Assembly: GCF_905475465.1 (NCBI RefSeq)
Contig: NC_062238.1
Coordinates: forward strand, 2,584,501-2,648,500
Origin: Pieris napi
Taxonomy: Eukaryota; Arthropoda; Insecta; Lepidoptera; Pieridae
Direction: 5' to 3'
DNA length: 64,000 bases
How positions within the stretch are numbered: position 1 is the first letter of the stretch; each line of letters starts with the position of its first letter. The notes below the pieces were generated by a model. The model did no database searches and was not told where the DNA came from. It saw only the letters and a list, made by a program, of their open reading frames with translations. The position numbers and the translations under genes were made by a program. Positions 12,401-21,853 of this stretch are shown one piece after another.

Positions 12401-14605
12401 AATTAATTTCGGTATGTATGTAGGTACGCGTTTAAGGTCGGAACAATTGCAGTAAATTGGTTACATTAAATATTTTTATTTGTTATGGTCAGGTAATAAA
12501 ATAAAAACAATAATAATGAGATCTTATCTTTAAAACCATAGATAATATATAGGCTATATATTTATTTAGACTACATAACATCACACTAAAATCTAATTAT
12601 TAAGTTAAAAATAAATTTCCAGCAGAACCCAACTGAGCCAGCAACGACAGGCGAAACTGTCATGACGGAGCCCCCGGCTGCTGAACGAAGCTGGGACCTC
12701 GAGAATATCCTGATGACATTAGTCAGCGTAGCGGTTACGGTCGTGTGGTTCTTCAGGTATTTGAAAATTATCAAACAAACAACTTGCATATAACTTTCTC
12801 TAGCTATTTATTTATTAAAACTATTTTTATAAACACTCAAAACAATGTATTTCTTTCTATTCGAAAGTAGTTTCGATTGAACTGTTTACATGTGGACGTG
12901 AATAATGTTGGGAGCCGCCAGTGGTAATATTTAATACTAAAAACTTGTTTTTGTTGTGATGTATTTTTCTATAAAGAATGCAATAGAATTTTATAGTTAC
13001 AGCAAACACCAAAAATGAGTAGGGCTATGTAAAACGCACATTAATATTTAGGGCTGTTATATAACGTGTATGTATCTAGACGAGTCGGCACTATGGATAA
13101 ACAGCATGTTTTTTTTTCAAGAATCTATTGCCCCAATTATATACCCAAAAACACAACCTCCTAAGGCGACTCGGAAATAACTAAGATGCCGACGGCCAAG
13201 TCCCCGAAACATTGTTTCTGTAAACATTGACGCCGTACTGTATCTAACTCGTTACTCATATATACTTGGTTTAGGCGAAAGTTTTGGGAAGGGATATACC
13301 TTTACCGTTGAGATATCGCCTTAAAATTTGATATTGTCTCTGACAGTTCTGATTTCAGTCACATCTATCAAGAAATACTTGGGTTATGCATAAATATTCT
13401 AACTCCAAATATCTCTAGTTCTATAAATGTTACGTGGTTTTGACCAATCGAACGCAAGCTTTCGTTTTGCATTACCACCGCTTTATTTCCGCAGTACAAT
13501 ATCAGATTTCAGTAGTTAATTATATTGAAGTAATAAAACAAATATAAATTATGTTTTTTGGCGCTAAATGAATATTAATAAGAATCTTTGAATAAAACAG
13601 GTTTTCAAGGCTATAAATGACTATATCATATACGTTATACATATATCACAGCGTTGACAAAAGCTAAAACTCAGAAACACATTTTTTTTCATTTGGCCTT
13701 CAACTTAAAATTAGTGGTAAATATTACAATTTAACGTCGTTTTAAATATTTGAATGATTTTTTTTTACTTTTTGTCATGTTACGTTTTATATCGCGCAAC
13801 CCGGATATACAACAACAATTTAAGCCTTGACTTGTTTAAGCTATCGCGGAATACGCTTACAAAAATATCCATAGCGCTGAATAACCTGCATCATGAGCAC
13901 ACCCCACATACATACCATACAAAACACAGCCGAATTGTATTACTTAGTCAATGTTTTATTATTTTTTTCCTTTCTAATGTTCGTAAATATTTAAAACTTT
14001 TGCAATGTTATGTATTCCATCTTTGGCTATATCTTTAGTATAATTGTTTTTATTATATATCATTAAAGTTAGCAATAGGAGGACGAAACAAATATATACC
14101 TGTAGCCCTACCATGAGTTTAAAGTTTATTAATAAAAACTGAATGAGTTTTATTTCAGTCATTGACGTACACTATCGTCTCTTTCTGTTAAATTAAGATA
14201 ACGCTGTAATGAAAAAGACATGATTAGTTTTTTTACTATGTTATTGGATTAAATTTTAATGAATAAGGGAGGTTATATTAACAATAGCGATTGCGACATC
14301 ATTGTTGAGATTTTGTACCGTGCTATTCCCACGTTGCAACAAAAACCGTATTGAGAAAACTAATCGTTATTGCATTCAAAAACATCGTTGCGATATTGAG
14401 GGTTCAGATTCATTATTATTTAACAACTTTAACGTGTTCTCATAGTAAAAATACTTCCAGGTGCGAATACTCGAACATGTTCACGGTGAGTGCCAGTGTT
14501 GCTTTATTCGGGCTGACGGTGTTCTACAGTATTGCCATATTCGGCCTTTATCTTTCCGACACATTCCACTTCGAGCGACGCCCGCATCAGCTGCCTAACA
14601 ATTGA
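9453..14605 (+). CDS. Tmub: TMUB1/2-like transmembrane ubiquitin-like protein
   Basis: Eight coding exons: 9453-9627, 9836-9901, 10059-10187, 10575-10721, 11240-11447, 11695-11854, 12623-12756, 14461-14605. They join in frame to 1164 nt (387 aa). Domain order: an N-terminal hydrophobic segment after MSLIAGVGDEV (residues about 10-30), a long acidic/Ser-Thr-rich linker, a ubiquitin-like domain across exons 5-6 (ILIKLKYLNETLK, then FKGRHFAAEL and VRLIFNGRVL), and two C-terminal membrane segments (LMTLVSVAVTVVWFF and ASVALFGLTVFYSIAIFGLYL). This matches the TMUB1/TMUB2 layout, a family of ER-membrane ubiquitin-like proteins linked to ER-associated degradation. The linker is longer than I recall for vertebrate members, and MTTE/EMDSI-type stretches repeat in exons 3 and 4 (EMDSIV in both), suggesting exon duplication. 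All splice sites are GT-AG. One versus two TMUB paralogues cannot be told apart here. Confidence 0.9.
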
Positions 14606-14712
14606 GGAGAATTCATAACTAGGTTTTCATTTGAAAGTGTTTGTATAGCTTTTTAATTTGGGCAATTTTACTATTTTTTAATTTATGCTTTTTTATGATA
14701 AGATGCTTTGCT

Positions 14713-14718
14713 AATAAA
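14713..14718 (+). terminator. poly(A) signal of TMUB-like gene
   Basis: AATAAA about 110 bp after the stop codon, followed by T-rich sequence. Confidence 0.6.
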
Positions 14719-14739
14719 AATGTCTAGTAAATTACTTGA

Positions 14740-16439
14740 GATTTAAAGAATACAATTTTAATATTACCAAATCTAAAGCCAAACATTAACATTACTTTTT
14801 TTTAAATATTCAGTCTCAAATTGTTGTTTAAGTAATTTCGGTACATTTAAGTTTGGGGTAAGCAAAGCCCTACAAATTACAGCCTACTCTTTTAGGTTAA
14901 GGAATATTGCAAAATTAACAAATGGTGTAAATAATATTGAGACAAACTGTATACATGAAATCTCTGATATATTGACTGATTGATACTTACAGTATATGAT
15001 TATAATTTAAATAGTGCAACTCATACGAAATCGATTGCCTGATTACATAACCAATGTTAAGGAATAATACGGCAGCGAAGGATATTTCTACCTTCCCATT
15101 GGATTTAGTATTGTTAATCCTTTAAGTAACTGACTTGACTTTTTAATGAACTCTTGAATGCGGCTGTTGGTGGTTCTAAATAATCAAAGTGCTCTAAGGA
15201 TGATTGTTATAAGGCTAATACAGTGGATTTCGGGTATAACAAAGATATATCCGGAGGTACTTACAGGCAAAGGTAAAGAGATACACATATTCGGAGTAGA
15301 AAAACAGTTGCTACTCAGAATATCACTTAGTAACTGAAACTGAAATTTAACTCCTAATGGTATACGCTTATCTCGCTACTTAACATAGCATTCAAGGGAT
15401 TTTGATTTAAGGTCGCTAAAACCAAGTAATAAAGGAAATCCACTGTTGTGGGAATTGATATTTTGCCTCAATAAGTTATAAATTTGTATATCATATCTTA
15501 AATCATAGAATTTATAACAAAGCAAATAGTGATAGTACTTGTGATGTGTGGCGTAGACCTTAATAATAAGGATATTACAAATTTCTTGTAGAAATATCGA
15601 AAATAAATATTGTACAGTTGTTATTAACATTAATGTTTTGTGTGAGACAAGTTTTGTTGTAAATTCTTTGGCTTTTTATTAAGGCTTAGAGGTGCGGGAA
15701 TTACTTTGTTAGTCTAATAGTTTAGTTCAATGTATTCTCGAAATTGTTAATTTATAATCTTAAGACATCCCTATATTTTATATGAAGGGTTTCTAAATGT
15801 AACATTATATAAAATCTTTCAATTTTTCTGGAATTCGGTCAGTTTTATTTAGTACATAATTTGTTATGTCATTTATTCCGTGTTTACTTTGTATAACGCA
15901 TAATTTTTACCTAACTTTTATTTAATGAGTCAGTATATAGGTCCCCCATTGAGATTTTTTTACTTTGTATAATAATTGTAGATTTTTTAACTATCAAGTC
16001 CGAGTATAGTGTGGGTATAATTTTATCAGCGATAAATTAATTTAATATATACATTTATTGGCCCCATTATATAGAGATTATAAAGTTGGTGGAAGTCGGT
16101 TTGCTCGATTCACTACCATTGTATTTAATTATTTTGCACAGAATATTAAAATGAGGTTATTGTATGTACTATTTTAACGTAAGATGTAAATATTTTATTA
16201 ATTACCTTTTCATTTCGGCGATCGTTAAGGCCGTCCAAAAGGAACAACATTTCGGTAGTCTCAATTTTGTAAATATTTCATAGTTCTTGTACCTTATTTT
16301 CTCACTAATATACGGAGTTTTGTATAATTTATCACCATTTTATGAGTTTCTCACGATTATCAGCATGTATTGTTATTTAATTGTAAGATAAAAGAATCTA
16401 AGGTATGAATGTTTTTTTATTTCCGTAAAAAATATAACT
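14740..16439. other. intergenic, nothing recognised
   Basis: AT-rich spacer without gene-like frames, splice-bounded exons or recognisable repeats. Confidence 0.5.
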
Positions 16440-16657
16440 GATTATTTTTCCGACCCAAATGTCGGCCAATAGAATTGCACCATTCGACGTCACGTGGTAC
16501 AACCTACATGGTATTATACTAAAAATTTTCTCTGGTCGTTGCTTCAAGAAAAGTATTAAGTAGTTGTTTTATTCATTATGAAATTCTTATTTGTTAACTG
16601 TACATTTCGTCTCATGGTGCAATTCTATTGGCCGACATTTGGGTCGGAAAAATAATC
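16440..16657. mobile_element. MITE with 43-bp perfect terminal inverted repeats
   Basis: The left arm 16440-16482 (GATTATTTTTCCGACCCAAA…) and right arm 16615-16657 are perfect reverse complements over 43 bp, enclosing about 130 bp of unrelated AT-rich DNA. No coding capacity. No clear target-site duplication is visible, so the superfamily is not assigned. Confidence 0.85.
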
Positions 16658-16662
16658 CCCCG

Positions 16663-16797
16663 AATACTACTCGAGCTTCAAAATTATCTGGTATTTCCCT
16701 CAAGGTTCGTTGCAAACAAATATAGTCGTACTATATTAATTGTTTGCAACGAACCTATGGGGAAATACCCGATAATTTTGAAGCTCTTGTGGTATTA
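16663..16797. repeat. long imperfect fold-back hairpin
   Basis: Arms at about 16663-16720 and 16740-16797 are near-perfect reverse complements (shared core ggttcgttgcaaacaa and gagcttcaaaattatc), separated by a loop of about 20 nt that is itself partly palindromic. A few mismatches lie mid-arm. An 88-codon frame overlapping the right arm is an accident. It begins only 5 bp after the neighbouring MITE. Probably a short MITE or foldback; a dsRNA source is possible if transcribed. Confidence 0.8.
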
Positions 16798-17543
16798 CAT
16801 ATGACAATTTATTATAAAACCATTCCGGCGAACTGCAATACAAAAATTTATCGTTATCGGTTTAAAAAAAAAACTAAGTATTTACTTCATTGCTACTTAA
16901 AGCAGTTTGTTTCTCATTTAACATTTATTTTACTATTACCTATTTTCTTTTCAATATTCATTCAAATTCTATACTACAACTTAATAGAATTATTTGCTTT
17001 CACTAAATAAATTTGCTTTAACATTACATGCTCTGCAGTAAGTGTTACTGGTTTATAGGTTTGGTTTGGTCAAGTTTGGTGACGTGACAAATAAAAGAAA
17101 TTGTACGTAACATTTAATTTATTTAAAACTAAATTTGTTGACAGCATCGATCGAGTTGTACCTGCAAATTAAAAAGATATGATAAACAATTTGATTGTAT
17201 ACTATACAGATATTTAAGAGCAACTGAACTAGCAAATGTTTCTTGCCGGATTGAGGATATTGAAAATTAAAGTTAACAGTAGCCTCACCTAGACAAGATT
17301 TACTCTTTCCAAATTCAGTGTTAACATTAACAGGTTGTTAATGAAGTTATAAAAGAATTTGGATAACAATTTCATTTGATTGAAGATTAGTTAAGAAAGT
17401 TACAGATCAGTTATGTTAAAAACCTTACCTTTTAGACGGAAATCCTGTCCACAATCTTCCATGGGAAACTGGACTATCTGGATAAAAAATTATAAGGTTT
17501 AACATTTTTTCTACAAAAATGGTAATTTAAATAGAAAGAAGAA

Positions 17544-17621
17544 AAAATCAGCCATCCAAGGAAGAATAATGCGTGGTAATCAGGGTTGCGCATTTCATAA
17601 AGCATGTTATCATCATTAAAG
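17544..17621 (-). ncRNA. box C/D snoRNA candidate, U14-like
   Basis: Intronic (intron 17802-17478 of the host). On the minus strand: C box ATGATGA (17616-17610), an internal CTGA serving as D', and D box CTGA (17551-17548). Immediately before D lies CTTCCTTGGATG, a 12-nt perfect complement of the conserved 18S rRNA segment CATCCAAGGAAG, the same element that U14 uses; the fifth nucleotide before D pairs with a C, as expected for 2'-O-methylation guiding. A terminal stem is not evident, which lowers confidence. Confidence 0.65.
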
Positions 17622-17934
17622 AGGTTTATTTATGGAATAAGATAAGTTAGATGGCACATAGATTGATTTTTTTTCTTGACTACTTAAATCACAAAGTAGT
17701 GCTGAGAAAGTCAATATTACCCCTTCCAGTTTTATTTTCTAGGTTTGTCTTGTATAAATTTCACTAGCTAGATATGTTTTTAGCAGTTCTAAGCAATCTT
17801 ACCTAAGTGCCCAGTGACTATTTTTCAGCTGACAGATGATTGAATCAATTTAGTTTTCTTTATAGTTGTACCTGTAAAGATAAAGACTTTGAATATTTCG
17901 TTCATAGAGAAACTGCTAGTTAAATACGATTGTA

Positions 17935-18010
17935 ACTATCAGATAAAAAATAGGTGAGTATTCAGCAAAACCTTTCAGATTGGTGCATGACATAAAAATT
18001 CATCATTTAA
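17935..18010 (-). ncRNA. box C/D snoRNA candidate aimed at 18S rRNA
   Basis: Intronic (18053-17872). Minus strand: C box ATGATGA (18006-18000), a CTGA at 17978-17975 (D'), another at 17965-17962 and a CTGA at 17942-17939 (D). Upstream of D' the segment GTCATGCACCA pairs over 11 positions (one G-U) with the conserved 18S sequence TGGTGCATGGC; the fifth nucleotide before the box faces a G, consistent with a known type of 18S Gm site (U32-like, from memory). Terminal stem weak. Confidence 0.5.
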
Positions 18011-18284
18011 TTGAGACTACATGTAAAATGTTTTGTTATATAAAAAAAATTACCTTTTAGGATGGGAGAATTGTGCCCTGCAAACAAAAACACGAAATTA
18101 AAATACATTTCATCAACAATAAAAATTAGTGTTTGTAAGATACTTACACATTTGACGTAAAATGAACTTCCTTTGAATAAATAACAAGTAAAAGCATATG
18201 TTTAAAGTTTTATTGAAAACCATTGCCTTTCTGTTTGGCAGAAATATACCAAATAAAAAGTCAATGACCAAAATATGTCTGTGT

Positions 18285-19233
18285 TTATCGTTTGCGGCGC
18301 AACTGTAGAGTGTTGCGTCTGATCCAGGCAGCTTTCCGGGAGCCTCCCTTGGTCTGTGAGTAGCGATGACCCTTGCCCAGACCTCTTGAGCTCCGTCCTG
18401 CTGATGTGAGACCACGCATTTCACGGTGCTTATGGACTGCATTCACGATCCAGTTGATCTTAGGGTCACGGCGGATAGCCTAAAAGACAACAAATGATAA
18501 ATAAATTGTATAACTATATCTCGGGAATAGTCATGTTACAGATGTAAGAAACCTATCTCTACATGTGACTGTGTTCAAAACTTTAATGTAATGTAATGAA
18601 GCCTTAAAAATACAAATTCTTACCTTGTGTGATGGGTCAACTAAAATAACTTCAAAGTATTTGTATGAAGAATCCTGAGCGACCCAGTACGAGTTGAGCA
18701 CACGTAGACCACCACAACGACGACCGACACGCTCCTGGAATTTATGAAAAATGAGTATTACTAGATACTTTCCCTCGTAAAAATAGTTAGGTTAGAGTAA
18801 AAAAAAAAAAACACGTTTTGCTATTCAAAAGAGGATACCTACCTCAGCAATAGATTGGAGGTTACGGGTTGGCTTCAATTGGTTAACTCCGTGACTTTTT
18901 GGTTTACCGTAAGTGGCACCCTTGGGAACTGGACGTTTGCGGCCACCACGACGCACGCGGATTCTGAAGATAACGAAACCTAAAATAAAAGTTTATAATT
19001 ATTATCATATTAAGAAACACATGTCACGACACATGCATGTCTTATCATCATATAAACTCACCCTGCTTGGCACGGTATCCCAGTCTCCTAGCTTTGTCTG
19101 GCCGGGTAGGCCTTGGTGCACGATGCATACGAGTTAACTGGCGGTACTGCCATACTCGGACACGCAATAGAAACCGCATAACATCGCTAAGCTTTTTGCG
19201 GTACAACTCTTGAATATATCTGTACGCACCCAT
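18285..19233 (-). CDS. RpL15: 60S ribosomal protein L15 (eL15)
   Basis: Four coding exons on the minus strand: 19233-19062, 18979-18843, 18734-18624, 18479-18285. They total 615 nt, giving 204 aa, the standard eL15 length. The protein starts MGAYRYIQELYRKK and shows the family's conserved RVRRGGRKR stretch, the ERVGRRCGGLRVLNSYWV segment and a basic C-terminus ending RRNTLQLRRKR. It is a structural protein of the large ribosomal subunit. The start ATG sits 8 nt after an acceptor (CTGCCACAG), so the 5' UTR is spliced. A poly(A) signal lies near 18211. snoRNA-bearing introns follow directly downstream. Confidence 0.97.
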
Positions 19234-19506
19234 CTTGTGAGCCTGTGGCAGACCTAGCAACAAAATCAAGTGAATTGATCAGAAGTCACATCATCGGTCT
19301 GGCCACAAATAGAGCGATTTGAGACACATTCCGAATAACATGCCGCAGTAAAATCTGCAAGAATCGAAATCTGTGAAACTTAAGCACAAAATAATATATC
19401 ACTGTACATATAATTTTAATTATTTGTATTTATAACTAATTTAGAAGAAACTTTCACAGAAGATTAATTAGCTACATTAAGATTTAAAATTTATAGGAAC
19501 ACGTAC

Positions 19507-19538
19507 GTCTCGGTCACACCACAGTTAAACCGGAAAAG
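19507..19538 (-). promoter_or_regulatory. RpL15: probable 5' TOP leader exon of RpL15
   Basis: On the minus strand the pyrimidine run CTTTTCC begins at about 19538 and the segment ends in a donor (GAGAC|GTACGT) at 19507, with the matching acceptor at 19243. A short leader exon starting at a C within a pyrimidine tract is typical of ribosomal-protein mRNAs, whose translation is growth regulated. Start site inferred. Confidence 0.5.
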
Positions 19539-19742
19539 ATAGCTACTGGACCAAAAGTCAATGAAATTGAAGGTTGTAGACAATGTTACAGATTAAACGT
19601 AACACCAACGTCAAAATGTATCACAGATAAAAAATATGTCTATGAAGTATACCCTTTGTATTAAATCAATTTGAAGTTTCTGTGTGATTCTTTATTAATT
19701 CTTTGGTATTTCTACAACTTATTTAAAACACCAGACCATAAA

Positions 19743-20194
19743 GGCCGATTTACATTATCTTAGTGTTTAGGAGAGTGCTTTAGGATAGTACTTTAGTTGA
19801 AACATGTAAACGCTACTTGCTTTAGTAAACGCTACGCTAAAGAACTTGCCTTTCAAGTTGTACTAAAGCACTCTCCTAAACACTTAAGGCCGATTTACAT
19901 TATCTTAGTGTTTAGGAGAGTGCTTTAGTACAACTTGAAAGGCAAGTTCTTTAGCGTAGCGTTTACTAAAGCAAGTAGCGTTTACATGTTTCAACTAAAA
20001 TACTATCCTAAAGCACTCTCCTAAACACTAAGATAATGTAAATCGGCCTTAAGTGTTTAGGAGAGTGCTATAGTACAACTTGAAAGGCAAGTTCTTTAGC
20101 GTAGCGTTTACTAAAGCAAGTAGCGTTTACATGTTTCAACTAAAGTACTATCCTAAAGCACTCTCCTAAACACTAAGATAATGTAAATCGGCCT
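19743..20194. mobile_element. nested palindromic MITE cluster (three copies)
   Basis: Three copies of a roughly 150-165-bp element lie head to tail in alternating orientation: about 19743-19885, 19888-20048 and 20053-20194. The middle copy is complete, beginning GGCCGATTTACATTATCTTA and ending in its complement, flanked by TTAA on both sides. The outer two are each missing one terminus. Outer and middle copies are inverted, so the locus can fold into a stem of more than 130 bp. Sequence is almost identical between copies and to the ends of the larger element at 61810-62470. Confidence 0.85.
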
Positions 20195-20199
20195 TAATG

Positions 20200-21480
20200 T
20201 AATACTACATATTAGTAATATTTAATTTTGGTTAAAAATAAATAAAAAAGACTATGAACAATTTAGTTAGTGTGTTTGCGGTATCAAATACATATTGTTG
20301 GACATGTAAATAATATTATCTAAATAGTTTTGGACTAATTTCTTGCATGTAACTTATACAAAAGAAAAGTTGTTAAAGTCAAGATTTTGACCTAGTTACG
20401 TATTTTTTATTAATAATATAAAAAGGAAAACCAGAACTAACCTCATTTTTCTGAGATAAATAAATAGTATTCTGTTTAACAAATAGCAATTCCCATTGTC
20501 CTAAAATCTAAATTAGTTTTATTACATTGTCAAAGATAGATCCTATTAAAATTTATTAATTTCGCTCAAAACCCGTACAGAAATAAATTAATATTTTCGT
20601 TCTATATTTTTCTATCCATATTTAGTCATATATCCAAATACATTGAAATACAAACAATGTTGGAAAATATGTATCAGCTAAAATATGTTACAGTGATATT
20701 AGATAGAAGTACCAATACTAATGCCAAGTAAATTACGACAGAAGATACGGTTGAATAATTAGGTAGTAGGATTTAAGCAAAATTTAAAATAGTCTTAACT
20801 AAGAAAAATTAATAAGCTTCTCCGAATGTGATAGTTTTTTGTTGACATGACAATGTTGTCATGAATTTAAGCAGATGTGTGCTATAATACGTAACGGGGT
20901 AGCCATTAGGCATTACGCATTATTCTTATGGGGCTTCTAAACGGGCCATGTTTTGCTGCAATTATACCAAACTTTTTCAAACATCTTTTTCTACAGAAGT
21001 TGTAAATATTTTAATGTCAAATTATTAAAAAAAAACTATCTTCGTATCTTTTGTCTAGTCAGAAGAAAATAAGTAATAAATAAGAAAATAAATTATAAAT
21101 AAAAAGAAGAATTTAATAGTTAGAAGATAACTATTTTAAGATTTAAGGTCGTAGCATTGTTAAACCATAGCTTCTTTGATAAATAATTAAAATTTGAAAA
21201 ATAGTAATTAGAGCTTAACAACTTATTTTTATCGAAAAAATATCATTGGAATCGGAAATCGAATCAAAACCATTCCCGACCTTCATAAATTATATGACAT
21301 GACAAAATAAAAAGGAATGTAAACTTGTCTTTCAGAGTATTTGGACATATTTCAATAAAATATATTATCATACTCCATTATATCAGATATTTTATTGAAC
21401 TTATTAAAAAGTGAACGGTCACATTAATCTGGTAAATGGTAATACTAAAAAAACGTTTTACTCTATTATCTATTGTCTAT
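20200..21480. other. intergenic, nothing recognised
   Basis: AT-rich spacer between the MITE cluster and the Rad21 promoter; no gene-like frame or recognisable repeat. Confidence 0.5.
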
Positions 21481-21489
21481 ACTTTTGTT

Positions 21490-21568
21490 CCGCCATCTTG
21501 AAAGCGTAATTGTTGTCATGTTTACGTTGTGTGGAAGGTGAAATTCGTAATTTTATGTTATCAAATTA
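21490..21568 (+). promoter_or_regulatory. Rad21: Rad21 core promoter/leader with YY1-type site
   Basis: CCGCCATCTTG at 21490-21500 matches the classic YY1 element found at the start of housekeeping genes. A donor (TTAG|GTAAAC) near 21568 and an acceptor (TTGTTTTCAG) at 21810 indicate a non-coding leader exon for Rad21. Confidence 0.5.
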
Positions 21569-21853
21569 GGTAAACATTAAATAGACTTTAAAAATAACGC
21601 CATAATTTGAGTATTGCCTCTGTATATATTTTATTCTTATTTATTATGTGTACAAGCGTACTGAAACACCAATATAAATTTGCCTTACGGAATGGGCGCC
21701 AAATTGGATCACCGTTGTTAAATAAACCTGCTGCAAAGAAACAGTTAAACTGTGTAATTCCTAATATTCGCGTTTGGGATTGTACATTTATGTGTGTGTG
21801 TTGTTTTCAGAACAATTTTGATGTAATTGGCCAGACTTTAATTCACAAGCAAA

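Larger units (their letters stand above)
17105..18170 (-). ncRNA. probable snoRNA host gene with tiny exons
   Basis: Minus-strand chain of short segments with good splice sites: (start unknown)-18148, 18077-18054 (24 nt), 17871-17803 (69 nt), 17477-17429 (49 nt) and 17161 to about 17105, where AATAAA lies at 17118-17123. Skipping the 69-nt exon leaves a 39-codon frame beginning MWHNSPILK, but including it stops that frame early, so coding is doubtful. Two successive introns each hold one box C/D snoRNA candidate, the classic pattern of a snoRNA host gene. It begins within about 50 bp of the RpL15 poly(A) signal on the same strand, so it may be an RpL15 read-through or alternative 3' end, not an independent unit. 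The 5' end is unresolved. Confidence 0.6.

Noticed and set aside
16744..17010. 88-codon plus frame
   Set aside because: Starts within the right arm of a fold-back repeat and becomes hydrophobic AT-rich noise.
17105..18148. 39-codon spliced small protein beginning MWHNSPILK
   Set aside because: It is open only if the 69-nt exon 17803-17871 is skipped; a frame this short survives three junctions by chance often enough, and the intronic snoRNAs explain the locus better.
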